Assembly: GCA_013398955.1 (NCBI GenBank) | Contig: VWPU01014905.1 | Coordinates: 326,406-390,405, forward strand | Direction of reading: 5' to 3' | DNA length: 64,000 nt | Source of the DNA: Callaeas wilsoni | Lineage: Eukaryota > Chordata > Aves > Passeriformes > Callaeidae | Shown here: piece after piece, positions 46,901 to 59,900 of the stretch | Layout: the number at the start of each line of letters is the position of its first letter | Numbering within the stretch: position 1 is the first letter of the stretch | Translations under genes and position numbers: made by a program | Notes under the pieces: generated by a model | Seen by the model: the letters and a program-made list of their open reading frames with translations, nothing else | What the model was told of the DNA's origin: nothing | Databases searched by the model: none

Positions 46901-49900
46901 GTAAAAATAAGCCGTCAGCAAACAAAAGCCAATAATGATACATAAGAATGACAGGAAATGCTTTATTGAATGATTAGAAGACTAAAGCAAAGTTGTGCTG
47001 GTAAGTTACTACTTAAAATCCTGAAAAGCAACTCAGGACTTTATTCAAGGCTTGGGCTCTTAATAGATCCTTAGTTTTAATCCTCGTGCAATCAGTTTCT
47101 TCTGGAGATTTGGGCAATCTTATCCAGATGTGTAAGGAGTGAATCCCTTTGAGGGTGATTCTGGAGCCAGGTCAGGACTTCAAAGAGAGCAAAGACTGGT
47201 TTCTCTCTGGGGCTGTGTTTTGGATCAATAGTTATGAGAAAACATTTTGCCCAGCAGAGACTTCCAGACGTGTAAGTCCTTGAATTTGTAAGCCTGAAAA
47301 ACAGCATCAAAGGAACATCCAATACAAAACTATTGATGCACAACCACAACTGGCAGAATATCCTGGACAGCCATGAAACACATTCTGCCATTTACTTTTT
47401 TTGAAACACTTTGCATAATTTTCCACGTTGTCAGTGTAGCCTACATAAACTTCTTAATTGTCAGTCTAGTCTACAAAACAAACCAGGCTGGTCAGAGCAG
47501 TCTCAGTGTCTATAAATTGTTAGGAATATACAATTTACAGATACATGTTTTTAAAACATAAGAGAAATAAATGAAAATTATCTTTTGAAATTACTGCAGA
47601 ATGGGGTCCAAGCTTTATAAAAAGAATAGTATGTTCAACTGCTCAGAGAATAAGCTTGACCAGAGTAAATCCTGAAGTATTTGAAAACATTACTGATAAG
47701 GTGAAAACCTGCGTTAACTTTGGCTGCTACTATTATTCATGTTGAAGTGGAAACACAGCCACTTACTGGAGTATATGCTATTGTGAACTCCTGCTCGCAC
47801 AGTTAAAACACTGATTGTGTTCTGTAGAAAAGATAGTAAAAGGCAGATTAAGTGTCTTATTTAATTAAAGTAGTGCCTGTGAGTTTGTATACTCTCATAT
47901 AAAGTCTGTTGTTAGTTTCTAAGTTGCCTTTAACCCAAAGAATCAGTAAAAAAGAGCCAGTAGAAATGAGTTTCTTACACTATTCTTGCAAAAGGACTTT
48001 GTGGGATGCATTGAGGGAGTTAAAAGATAAGAGTAAGTAGATTAAGTATTCAATGAAAAATACTCTGATAATGTGCACCTTTGATCTGCAGCAATGCCAA
48101 TGGTGGCAGCTCCAACCAGAGCAGGCTCCAGTGGGAAGTTGGAGGTTCCTGTGTGGGAGCTTAGAAACTGCTATCTCAGTTGTTTTTTGTCAATGGGTTG
48201 AAACAGCTCCTTAGCTATACCTTGAATTACTCTAGTGATTTGAAGTCCTAAGTTCTGAAGAACGAATTAAAGCTGGAGACACACAGAATCACCAGACAGA
48301 AAGCCAAATGGGCAAGGGACACCCACATGTTTTTCATAGGGAATGATGGGCAAGGTGTGCAAGCAAACCTATGCCCAAAGTGTATTGCACTGATCATATT
48401 TTTGCTTAGAACTGGCATCAGGAATGGTCAAGTGCTCTGTGAGGTTGCCTAAAACAAAGAAATTTAGGCAATTAAATTTTTCAACTTTGGTTGAAATTGC
48501 TGAACAACATCTCATTGATTAGAGCGGGTATTTTCAGGCTCTTAGGAGCTACTAAACTTAATATCTCTGCAAAGATCTGTTTGAAACCCACCCAAGAACA
48601 ACTTTTTAATGGATTACTATCCATTGGGGTCTTTTCTTTATGGTGATTTTGCTCATTCCTTCTGCAACATAAATTTTGGATCTGTGTGTGAAAGCAAGTG
48701 CAAATAAACTGGTGCAATTCACAAAGCTAAGATTTACTTTCCCAGTGTCTGTCTTTTTTTTGCTCACTCACTCTTTCACTTTTTCACTGTCTCACCCCTT
48801 CCTTCTTCATGGCTGCCCTGTTGATGTGGCCTTTTGTTACTCAGTGAATTTGAAGACAAAATGAGAAATGGCATCAAAAGGATTGCTAATGTCATGCATG
48901 TTAATAATGGTGAGCTTTTTCAGGCATTTCAGAAAGAGTAGTTTGTTAAGTCTTGATTGTTAATGGCTTAAAGGCAAATGTAACAGCTTACTGGGGAAAA
49001 ACAAAACCCCAGACCTAGAGAAACATTCATTTTGCAGCTAAGTATACTTGTATTTTTTGTTAATTCTCTTGCTAAAGGCAGTAGGTATGTCAAAGAGGTA
49101 TGTCAAACACAGAAACTGTATTCCAGTCTGAGTAATCTAACATCTTAATCTTTCCCAACAGAACATATAATTCCTTTTAACTTATGGTTCTTGAATTATG
49201 TTCTGATGTTCAGTGTGGTTTGCATAGTCATCTTCTTTTCTGTAATGTGCAGGGATGGATAACAGCAGTAGCAGCATCAAAAAATTGGCAGGGCACTGCC
49301 ACAGCCCCTTTCTTCCCTCTCGTCCATGAGCTACACCAGGCACAAAGGTAGGCACATTATTGCCAAGTGATAATCCTGCATTCATTCCCTCATGGTATTT
49401 TTAGTGTTTTCCAACCAGACTGCACAGACATAAATGGCTATTGAAATGCAGGCCAGCACTGAATTAAACAGTAGCTGTTTGGTAGAAGAGAGGATCACAG
49501 CAGAAACCACCCAAGAATGACTGCCCAGGGATGCAGGCGCTGCCTATCATGACAGCATTTTTGTCTGGTGTGAAAAATGACCATGGAAAATAGATAATAG
49601 AAACCAGAAAATCATTTCTTAGTAGAATTGTGGGCTTTCTGTCTTCTCACATCCACTTTTTTTTTAAAATTTCTTCGACAGTGCTCTGAATTCACCTAAG
49701 TTCAAGGAAACTCACACCTGGCCTTATTTGCAATTAGAAGTTTCAGGTGTACAACAAAGTTAACGTAGTTAGAATATTCTACAGCACAACAGATGACCTA
49801 TGCCTCAAGCAGTTATTCTTTTCCTGACTTTGACTTCTTATCCTCTAACCATTTTATGCTGAGAGACTGTTATTGCTTTGCAATTTCCAATAATTGTATT

Positions 49901-52900
49901 ATACTGCAGGGAAAAAAAAAATGAAAAAAAATCACCAGTAAGGAATATGTTTTTGCTAGAAAATGATATTTCTTTTGGTATTTTGCTCATATTTTTAGCA
50001 TGCAGTTATTTGTGTGCAGAGGTAGATAAAACAGAAGTTCCTGAATGCAAATGTCATTTCCTCCTTTCAATCGGTAGAACTTTGATTATCTGATTATGTT
50101 TATACCAAACCCATGAGTGAATCTGAGGTATATTTTCTCATCATGCAGTACAACCAAGAACAAAGTGCTGTAAGTTGTATTTGTGCTCACAGACTCTTGA
50201 TTTAACCTTTGGTCAGCTGGAGGCACCTTGGGGTTGCTTTATGTCACAGTTGGCTCCAGCATCTTGCATTGGGGCACTTACCAGCTGTGAATGGCACATA
50301 CAGTGAATTCCACTTTCCTCAGAGGCACAGCTGCCCTTGCATCCACTGATGGGACTGTGGAGGAGATGGTGAAGAACTGGAGCTGACTCTGTCCACTAGT
50401 TACAGCACATTCTTCACCACTGCTTTAAATTACTGCTAGCAGTTTCTGTCAGTGCCTGACATAAAAATGTTATTTGAAAACTGCTTCACACATCTTCTAA
50501 TAGTAACTTTCCTCAGATCATATATTCTTTTCAACGGAACTTTATTTACTTCTGTGGGCATTAGAAAGACAGGAAAGATAGCAACTGGCACTATACTCAA
50601 TAACTTAAGATGAATTTGAGGGAACTCAAAATCTAACATTTATTTACAAATGTAACTCCAAACTGGAATGATGGCTGCTTCCCTTGAGATTTATTTTTAG
50701 GGTGGCACTGTCAAGAAACATCATCCGTTGCCTAGGAATGAACTCTTATTATTGCCTCAAAAGACAACTATGTTTCTCCACTTTTTTTTCTTATAAGTCA
50801 ATTATTAATGAGGAAGTTACAAACCAAGAGGAATAATTTTATATGGACTTGCTAAAAAGACACGATTCATGCTCTTTTATTGTAACTGTTGACTGAAGTT
50901 CTTGGCTGTCCCTAAGTGTTTGCTCTTCTCCCTACTTTCAAGCTTCCTAGTGGGAACAAGAGGAGTACCCCAGTAGAGCTGATCCAAAAAACCAAAGTGC
51001 ATTGTTAGATTTCTGTCATGTGCTCTGAGAAGCAGTATTTTACATTTTGCCTTGGATGAAGAAGTTTTGCACAGCATCACTCTTGCCTGCTTGCTGCCTA
51101 TTCCAGATGTGAAGGGGCAGTTTCTGCAATGGGATGCTTCCCAGGATCTGGACATTGTTTTGGGTTTGATAGCTGTCAGAGAGTTCATTGGCTGTGTGCA
51201 GTCTGCAGAGTGCACACGGGGCTCCATTTAAGTGGGAACTTACATGTGGACTTTTTGTTGCAGATTTCTCCGTTCCGCTACAAAACCTCCAAATTCTGGC
51301 ACTCGGTTAAAGGGGTAACCCTTGTTCATGGAGCAATGAAAGACAAATCTGTTTAGGGAGCCTCAGCCTGTACAACTGGACATGGAGAGTTTTCTATGCA
51401 AGCACAAGTGATCACAAGTGCTCTCAGAACTGACCTGGAAAACCTGCCAAGTACTAAACAGTACTATCAACATTTCTGTGTACTGTTTTGCCTTCTGGCA
51501 ACAGGCTATGGCAACACCATTCAAGAATTCCCTCTAGAAAATCTCCCTAAAGTTATTCTTGCTTTCCCCACACAGGGTGTTTCTGAGTTGGCATGGACCA
51601 TAAATACAGTCTCCTGGGGTTTGGACTTACTCATATTGACTTGCACAAAATCCAGGATGCCACTTGAAGAAAAATGACTGACCAATATAACGTTTGATTG
51701 ATTTTTTTTATTTCTTATTCAGGACCTGAAATCAGCAAAAATATTGGCACTCACTGGGAGAGATTTCATGTATCAGCTTTCATTACTGATGGTTTTTAGG
51801 GCTATTAGTGCTTATTTTCAGCTGGTTTTAAAATGAATTATTTTCATAGTAATATTTAGTGGCACGTTTGTCTTTTAACTGTCCCTTTTTTGCTTTCTTC
51901 TTGTTTTTTTTATGGTCACTGACAAATGTATTGGGAAAATGATATTTGCTTTAAAAAGCAGACATTCATCTAATACCATTTTCTTGAAAATAGGAAATTT
52001 TGGGGTTCTTAATGGAAATTTCACTTAAAATCTTTATATTCATTTTTAAGTCAGCCTTTTTAAACTAGACTCATTCAGCTTGAATGTTTTTGGAGAAACT
52101 GAATGGAACAATCTGATGGTAAAACTGTAAAGACATTGTATTGAGAATAATTTGTTCTTGAAGTAAAGGTGAAAACATTCTTAACAGTAATATATTCATT
52201 CTACACAGCCAACTGACAATGCCAACTGAAAATGCAAGTAAGATCAGCTAATGAAGACAAAAACTCAAGAAATATGTCCTCCATTTGAGAGATATTTCTG
52301 AAAGAAAGGTCTGAAAGAAAAGTTTTTAAAGAGATTCCTTTTTCCGTGCTTGCTGAGCTATGATGAGAGAAGTTGCTTTATTATGATTGCATATCAGAAG
52401 AAGAATTATGAAGCTGTGGTATCTCATGGCCTTGGAGATTTACGAGATTCTCATTCTGCTCTGTCTTTCATTTTTGTAATAACATCCACACTTGTAAATT
52501 TACCAGTTCAGGAGGGCTGCATCTTACATTGCTTATGCACAGCAGGAAGCAACTTCCCAAAATTCTGTGGGTGGAGACTTTACCAACTTCATGTTATTAG
52601 GATCTTATTATGGAAAATGTATGTAAGTAAAAATTCATGATTCCTTGATATCTCCTGGTCTGCACTGAATGGTCAAGCTGAAGAGTTTTCTGTTTCAAAC
52701 AGAAAAGAACTATTGTGCTGTTTTTAAATTGGATCTACTCCCAGTTTCAGATCAACCTTTTGCATACTAAATTTTAAACAATTGTATGGATTCAAGACAC
52801 TGACTGCATAATCTTGGTTATTATTAAGTGAATAAGAGAATATTAATATTTCTCCTTAATAAGGTTGAAGTCCATTTTAAGTCATATGATACCTCCAGAC

Positions 52901-55163
52901 TAATGTGAGTGGTAGGATGGCTGGAAAATACAGTGGGTATGATGTGCTAACTGCATTGTGCAAGGTGAGGCTGTGACTTGGGTGATTGTCAATGCTGCAA
53001 AATCAAGCATAAAGCCAAAGGATGAGCCTCGTGCAAGGGCGGTGGCTTGCCTGTGAGACCTTCTGATTCTGGCTGCAACCAATAAAAGTTAAACTGGTGA
53101 TGCACCAGTGGGCCAAGTCAATGGAGGTGGGGATTTTCTGCATGACTGAACCAGTTCTTCTTAAACTGTGACCTGGTTAAGTTCTTCAAAAACGATTCCA
53201 AGCAAAATAAATAGCTACATTGTACACAATCCCTTATTTCCCGTACTTACAACTGTACCAGCAAAAGGAGGAAGGATATATAAAAATATTAAACATACAT
53301 GAAAATGTCGCCAGATTGTTACTAGATGGTAAGTGGAAGTTCTTATGACAGTTCCTCATAGGACGGCCTTTGGTATTTTCTGAAAAGTTTTGGATGTTCC
53401 TGGATCCTTTAGAGAAATGGAAGGGAGCCAGGAATTGAAAAGTCTGAGCAGGGCCACTTGAAAAGTGATTTAGATTTTATAGAAGAAGTAACTCGTCATG
53501 CAGTTCTCTGCTAGAGAGAAAATGATCGTAGAGTGAATTACCACCTAGTTTTTGTCGTTTGTTCAAATTTATTCTGTTGTCGTTTTTGCCCAGTGACATT
53601 TCTTCATCTAGTTGTGGGGTACAAATATTTCTGTATGCTGGAATCCAGAATTCAGTTTGCTTTCTTAGTCACAGGATTTCTTGAGGTAAGCGGCACCCTT
53701 TTGCGACAGACCCCAGGAGACAACTCAGTAACATGGCTTAAAAAGACCTTTATTCCTTCACACACCGTGTTTAGTCATTTAAAGATAACATGATGTGGCA
53801 TTTCAGTATTTATAGCTTTCCTCTTCCCCTTTGTGTCCCTGTGTATTAATTAAAGGTACATTAACTCAAAGAGATTTTTTTCGTATTGCTATAGCAACGT
53901 ACTTCCTTGAACCAGCTCCAACTAGTAAATAAAAAGAACCTGAAAAACTTTTTTTGAGGTCTAACAGTTTCTGGATTTAATTGTCTGTGGTGCTCAAGCT
54001 GAGTGGAAAATTCACCAAGAGAACATCAGGAAAATGACACATTGTAGAAGGAGAAGCAAGTCCTTGTTAAGGTAGGTATAATCTGTTATCCTCTTCATCT
54101 GCTTTCTGAGTGATAAAAACCTTGTCCGACTTCCGATATTATTCTCTCAGTTTCCATAAGAGATCCTTCCCAGTACTTCTCCCTAGAAACCTGTTTTATA
54201 CATCAGAAGAGCATTGCTACAAGTACAAAATTCAAAGCTTGATTTGGCATCATTAGCTAAAATGATAATTTACTTTTACTTGAGATATTCTGGAGGACAA
54301 AGGACAGATATTTTGCAGTAGGTTTGCATGTTATTACAAACATTTTTATATTATGATTCCTTTCTGGTTTCAATTGACAAATTACCTTTTGAGAAACAGC
54401 TTCTCCCTTTCCTTTGCCTCCATTTTTTTGAAAGATTTTTTGTGCAATTCTTATATAATAGGCAGGATATACTGTATGATGGAAAGCCAATCTCAGGATT
54501 TACTGTAATCAAACAAAGACTTTTAAGTGCAATTGAGGATAGGAAAGAATTTGATGGAAAAGAGATATCCTCTGGTTAAATACCAAGCATTATGAACAAA
54601 CACTTTTTAAGGTCTTGTAGTGAGTCCAGAAACTCGGAGTAGGTAGATTTGGACAGATTTTTTTTTAAATTAGAAAGTAAATCTCTCCTGAGAAAAAGTA
54701 CCTGCAAGTATTTGATTTTTTTGTAGAAGCCCTAAAGGAGAATGACACACTGGTAAATTATAAGAATAGTCTTGATGTTCAGATTGTGCCAAATTATTGA
54801 AATTCTAAAAAATAGCACAATGATAGAGACAAGAATATTCATGTACTCTGTATTTGAAAAGATATACTCTATGATTCTATGATAAGTCACCCCATTTCTA
54901 TAAATAGGAGTATCTTAAATGAAGTGTGCCTTATCAATGCTGAATTAAATGTATTATCTTCTAACATCTGGGACTGGCAGAATTCCCTTTTTTCTGTTTG
55001 CAAATAGTTCATGTAGCATTTTGCATTCTGCACATGGTTTTATTTCTAGGCATCCATTGGGTAGCATGGGTAAGTCATTCATCAAATGTTTATTTTAACA
55101 GTTTAATCAACACTATATATGTTGCTTTTTATCTTACATAATTCGACTGAAACCATAAAATAA
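43915..55163. other. Intergenic, no gene recognised
   Basis: AT-rich unique sequence. Small items are a 17-bp tandem duplication (GAACCCAATTATCTGAT / GAACCCAATTATCAGAT, 44781-44814), a 99-codon minus-strand frame at 47092-47391 of unknown nature, and an ACTCTATGATTCTATGA motif at about 54866-54882 reminiscent of a CR1 terminus but without CR1 sequence upstream. The 53682-53760 stretch resembles the R-U5 part of an LTR on the minus strand (GGAATAAAGGTCTTTTTAAG) but has no defined ends. Confidence 0.5.
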
Positions 55164-55230
55164 AAGAAAATGAAATGAAATGAAATGAAATGAAATGAAA
55201 TGAAATAAAATAAAATAAAATAAATAAACA
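55164..55230 (+). repeat. Compound microsatellite (AAATG)n(AAATA)n
   Basis: About eight GAAAT units pass directly into about four AAAAT units and then AAATAAAC. The change is a single G-to-A within the pentamer, so the second block could descend from the first by substitution and re-expansion. Confidence 0.95.
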
Positions 55231-56697
55231 AAGAAATTGAAAATATAGCTAAGACGACATGTTAATTAATCATAGCCCTTATCTGATCTGTAAAAAATCA
55301 GTAACTGTAACTTTTTGTTAGTAAAGACACTTAGCACAACCTGAAGGGAAAATAACAAATGCAAACCATTTAAAGTACACACCATTAAATTCCCTGGGAC
55401 CTACCACTCTTCATGTGTGGAAACATAGAGAATTGTTTAGATGTATAATGTGAATGATACTAATTCCAGGACTGCTTCTTAATGGGTTCAGTTCCATTGG
55501 TGGATTTCCAAAGTTAAGCCCTTTGCTTTACTTTTCCATTTTTTTAGTTGGTTTTTGCAAGAGGAACTTTGCTCAAATGATAACTCTGCTACTATATATT
55601 TTCTCCTTTCCCTGAATATGCGATATGGAAGGAGCAGAACTCAAGATTTTTGAAATGCAGCTGATATGAAAGTAGTTTCATCCTGAGAGAAATAGGAGAA
55701 GTACAAAGAGTGCAAATGGTGAAGAAGGAAAGGAGGGTTTATAGGAAGAAGCTAAACTCTTGCTAGCAATGTTGTGTTTTCCTGCAGTGGGGAAGAGAGC
55801 AGCTGGCCAACTAGCTCAGAGCACTGCTATCCTGTGACTATCCTGTGCACTAGACATGCTTGTTGTACCATCATCTGACGGTGCTCCAGCTGTTCAACCC
55901 CTGTCTATGTGTGTTCCTGGGATGTTTAGTGCAACATCGAATTGGACTGTGCAGCTGCTTAACAGTTCCAAACCATCCTGAATTGCAATTAGAAGTGGAT
56001 TGAGATGGACGGGATTGGTCACTGTAAGACTAGAAGAGTCATTGATACAGCATCATTCTAGAAACTTGTTTCTCTATTATTCAAGAAAAAAAAATTAGAC
56101 AGGAAGAATGAGAAATCCACAAAGAAAACTCCTGTAATGTACTTGAAGCCTTGATATTTCATCTGAGCAGTGTGAGAGACATGAACTGTTACTGAGACTG
56201 CAGGTCAGGTAGATCTGCACCGTAAAGAGCTGCAGTAGCAGGCACTGGATAAGGGTACTTAGGGTACTGAAGCCTCTGCTAACAGCCATCACAGAAAAGA
56301 GGCTCCCACAACCTGTCCTTAGGTATTTGTGTTATCATTTGTTGCTGGATACAAGATTTTTTTTGCAGCTGTCTTGTTAATGCCGTGGTTAATGCTAGCG
56401 CCGTGAGAGCCAGAATTACTACCTGTGGTGTGTTCAGTCTCTTATGCTCTGTGACCTTCACATTGTGAGCTTCATCCTCACCAATGCCAACCTTTTTCAG
56501 GGAATTTACAATGTTTCTATTTGTCATTGTTTGAACATTTCCAGTCACTTAAGAGGAAGAGGTCAAAGAGCAGAATGAGTGAGGCTGTTGCTTGGACACA
56601 AATGGCTGTTGTCTGGACACTGATAAGACTTCTAAGCACAGATTTTCTTACTGCAGAAGAGTAAGCCCTATGATTCTCACAATTTTTTAGTTATCAG
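55231..56697. other. Intergenic, with an unexplained 89-codon minus-strand frame
   Basis: The frame at 56548-56279 (minus) begins MTGNVQTMTNRNIVNSLKKV and contains a hydrophobic stretch, VVILALTALALTTAL, in its second half. A further minus frame (56292-56095) overlaps its end. I do not recognise the sequence, and there is no splice or promoter support. It may be a chance frame or a decayed retroelement gene. The rest of the interval is plain AT-rich sequence. Confidence 0.4.
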
Positions 56698-56909
56698 AAA
56701 AAAAACAACAACCAAACAAATAAAACCAAAACCAAAACCAAAACAACACCCACAAAAACCATCAAAAAAAACCCCAAAAAACCCCCCAACAAAACAACAA
56801 AAAAAAAAAACAACAAAACAAACAAAACCAAAACCAAAACTAAAACAACAACCACAAAATCCATCCAAAAAAAAAAAAAAAAAAACCCAAAAAAACCCCC
56901 CACCAACAT
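56698..56909 (+). repeat. 212-bp G-free A/C-rich tract made of two ~102-114 bp units
   Basis: No G occurs on the + strand between 56697 and 56910. The two halves share the same succession of motifs: (CCAAAA)n, AACAACACCCAC at 56742-56753 against AACAACAACCAC at 56844-56855 (offset 102), ATCC/ATC, an A run, then AAAACCCCCC (offset about 114 because the second A run is longer). The F/G-rich minus-strand frames here (56677-56943) are artefacts of this composition. Confidence 0.85.
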
Positions 56910-59900
56910 GTTCTTCAGTTAAACTATTCCAGAAATCATCCAAAAACTAAGTTTGAGAGACACTAGGCAAATAATACTGCCATTTCTTTATATATCCAAT
57001 TTGGATAAGTCAGCAAAAAACCCCAAAACCACTTTTGAGCTTAAGTGAAAAATAGTGCTCAGAACATCACTTACCAGCTCTCTTGTGTTTCAGATAACAA
57101 GGCAAGAGGAAAAGAGGAAACCAAATTTGAGCAAAGTGTGACCACATCACCAGTTTGCGCTTCAGGAGCGTTGGACTTATGTGAGTTAAGGATTTTTCCA
57201 CTCACAGCTTCAAAGGATGGGAATCCATTTGTGACCATGACCCCTAAAAAAGGTCTCTGTTCTTTGGGGCTCTACATGCAAGGGAGCTATCTATGCTCCC
57301 ACTGTAGTCAGTGGAGATCTTGCATTCAAGACAGATGCCCTGACAGAGGTGCTCTATGCTTTCTGAGTTATCCTAGAGTTTCCAAGACATTCACATAGTC
57401 AGATATGATGTGGGAACTATGAAAGACCAGAGTCTCTCTGCACAGCTGATTGAAGGCCAGGAGGGGTAACCTAGCTCTTCTGGAATGGCACTTTGTGTCT
57501 TTGTTTAAACAACTAACCTCAGCCTTAGGTGTGAGCTTTAGAAAAACGTGAATTGCTTGCTCTCCATTAACTTTATTCATACGTCCAACCCTTGAGTGGG
57601 CATTTTGGATATCACGATGTAACTCAAAGAGTACCAGAGGTCCACATTGAGGCATCTGAACTGATCCCTACATCTTTATGAATTGCAATGGGTGCTTGAA
57701 TGTGAGCATGATTTTCAGTGTCCTATTCTTGAAAAAAGTGCCATCCAAAGTGCCCAGGCATTTCCATTTGCTGAGCTTTAATCATTAGGAACCAAATGTT
57801 TTTCTATAAAAGAAGGAAAAAGCACAAAAGCCCTGATTCAGCAATCTCAATTTTCCATGAAAAAGATCAAGCAAATAGAATGCTAAACCGAAGGATATAG
57901 CTTGGCACTAGTTGTAAACTAGTTTGGTCAATTTTTAAAAGTGATATTGCTGCACTGGTCAAGGCCTTTTGTTAGAAAGTTCTAGTACTAAGAAAATATC
58001 CTCCATATATTTCCTATGTACACACCATAACTGTACTCTACAGACTTTACTGAGATCTGAATAAATATCCCATCCCACAATTATATTAGGAAAGGGAATT
58101 TCTATAGAATGGTTTGGCAGTATCTGCTTTACTTGTATGTCAAAGTGTTTGGCAGTACCTCACAAAACAAATACGGAATTTTGGGTTTATGATTCACCCT
58201 TTTCCTTCAGCCACTGTCAATGCTTTTCAAGCTACTTAATCAATCTCTCATATTTTTCTGCCTCTCTTCTCTGAGACTTTGTCTTTCTTCATAATTTTTC
58301 TTCACTGATAAATGCCTGAAATGTATGACGGGAAACTTGAAGGGGAAAAATTTTAAAAAATAAGCAAGTCTGATTCTCTTCTCATTGCCAGGTTGCCCTG
58401 ACTTTGTTTTATGTTCTGGTGATTATGGGAATCCATGACTTAGGCATCTGATTTTATCTCCATCTTGAACTTGAAATAGCAAAAAATATGTGGTTCCTTT
58501 GTTCCCATCCACAGAATGTTTGTTTAATTCTAACTTCAACACTGAGCAAGTCAGATGTTTGTGGTACTTGTGTTTTCAAAGGCCCTCAAGTGATAGGATG
58601 GTACTTCTTGCTGTCTTTACAGGAAAGTTAGCAGTTTTGCCTGCTGAAGCTCCTTTTGTGGAGACATAATATTTCATAATATGGAGGTAGCGGGCAGCCA
58701 CATACACAACTGCATGTTGAAGAGCTGTATGGGTCTAAAAAGGAAGAGCAAAACATAAAATTTTTGGCCCTATTGATTATTTTACTCTTCAGTGTATTAC
58801 TTCATTACCTCTTAATGTTTCAAAAGATCTAGCAACTTTGTCTGTGACCTTCACTGGAATTTGATTTTTCATCTTAGACATTCTTAGCCAACAGCTCATC
58901 AGTATTAACAGCTTGAAGGACTGGGCTTGGTGAAAAGGATGCTTTTAACATTTTTTTGGAAAGTACTAAGATCCAAGTTATTTTTTTCATTTTGCTCTAG
59001 TGCTGAAGTAATCCACTGAAATTTATATGTACAAAATGTCCTGAGATAATGGGTGCCTTGCTAGATCAGGTGACATTTTTGATAGACTGCTCCAGTAATA
59101 ACAAAGGAAGTGGTCCCATATTAACAAAGGAAATGTGCCATTACTGTTGTGATTGTTCCACTGCTGGAACAGAAAGGGTCAATATGCTGTTCCCCAAGGC
59201 TGTAGAATATCCATAATATTTTGAGTTGTTTTTTACTGTTCCAGCATACAGCTGGAAGACAGAAAGGTGACAGGGTTCCAAGTTTGCTCCTTCTTTCTCA
59301 TTCACTGCTGGAGTAAATATTATGACAAAAATTCTACATACATGACTGGCATAAGTCTAAAAGAAATTTTGCTAAAGAGCTGTTGTACAAGGTTGTACAA
59401 GGGAAATAGCTGTTTCAGAAACCTCTTGACTTTTGCACTTCATGTTTTAGGATAATGGAGCATATAATGTTGCCATCTGTAACATAGCCTATATAATATA
59501 GAAGGGTATAAAAGCATTGTAGTTCTTGTTAGCATAGGATGTTACATACTTTATGACAGGAAATAGAAAAAACTCACATGTAAGAGTAACTCAGATGCCT
59601 CACACAAGACTGTAACAGTATACTGTCATCAAGCAATATTGCCTGTGTTACTTTATGTAAATAAACATATATTACTCAAGTTACTTCTGTGGGTAGCCAA
59701 CTTTAGCAACAGGCATTCTGTTAGGATTTGAATAATTTTCGGAGATGAAAAGAAAATTTTTATGAAGACACATCATTCCTCACTCTCTTCAGTTTTTCAC
59801 CTTCACTACACAGTGACCATCTGAGAGTGTTGTATTCCAAGCAAGCGACTGCATATTTCAACAGAAGCTTTCTTTTGTGTTAACATTTAATTTCCTTCCC

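Noticed and set aside
47092..47391. 99-codon minus-strand frame as a gene or exon
   Set aside because: There is no recognisable family, no splice context, and the composition is like its surroundings.
54862..54882. CR1 terminus suggested by CTCTATGATTCTATGA
   Set aside because: No CR1 3' UTR sequence lies upstream, so the octamer-like motif alone is too weak to call an insertion.
56677..56943. F/G/V-rich minus-strand frames
   Set aside because: They arise from the complement of the G-free A/C tract and are compositional, not coding.
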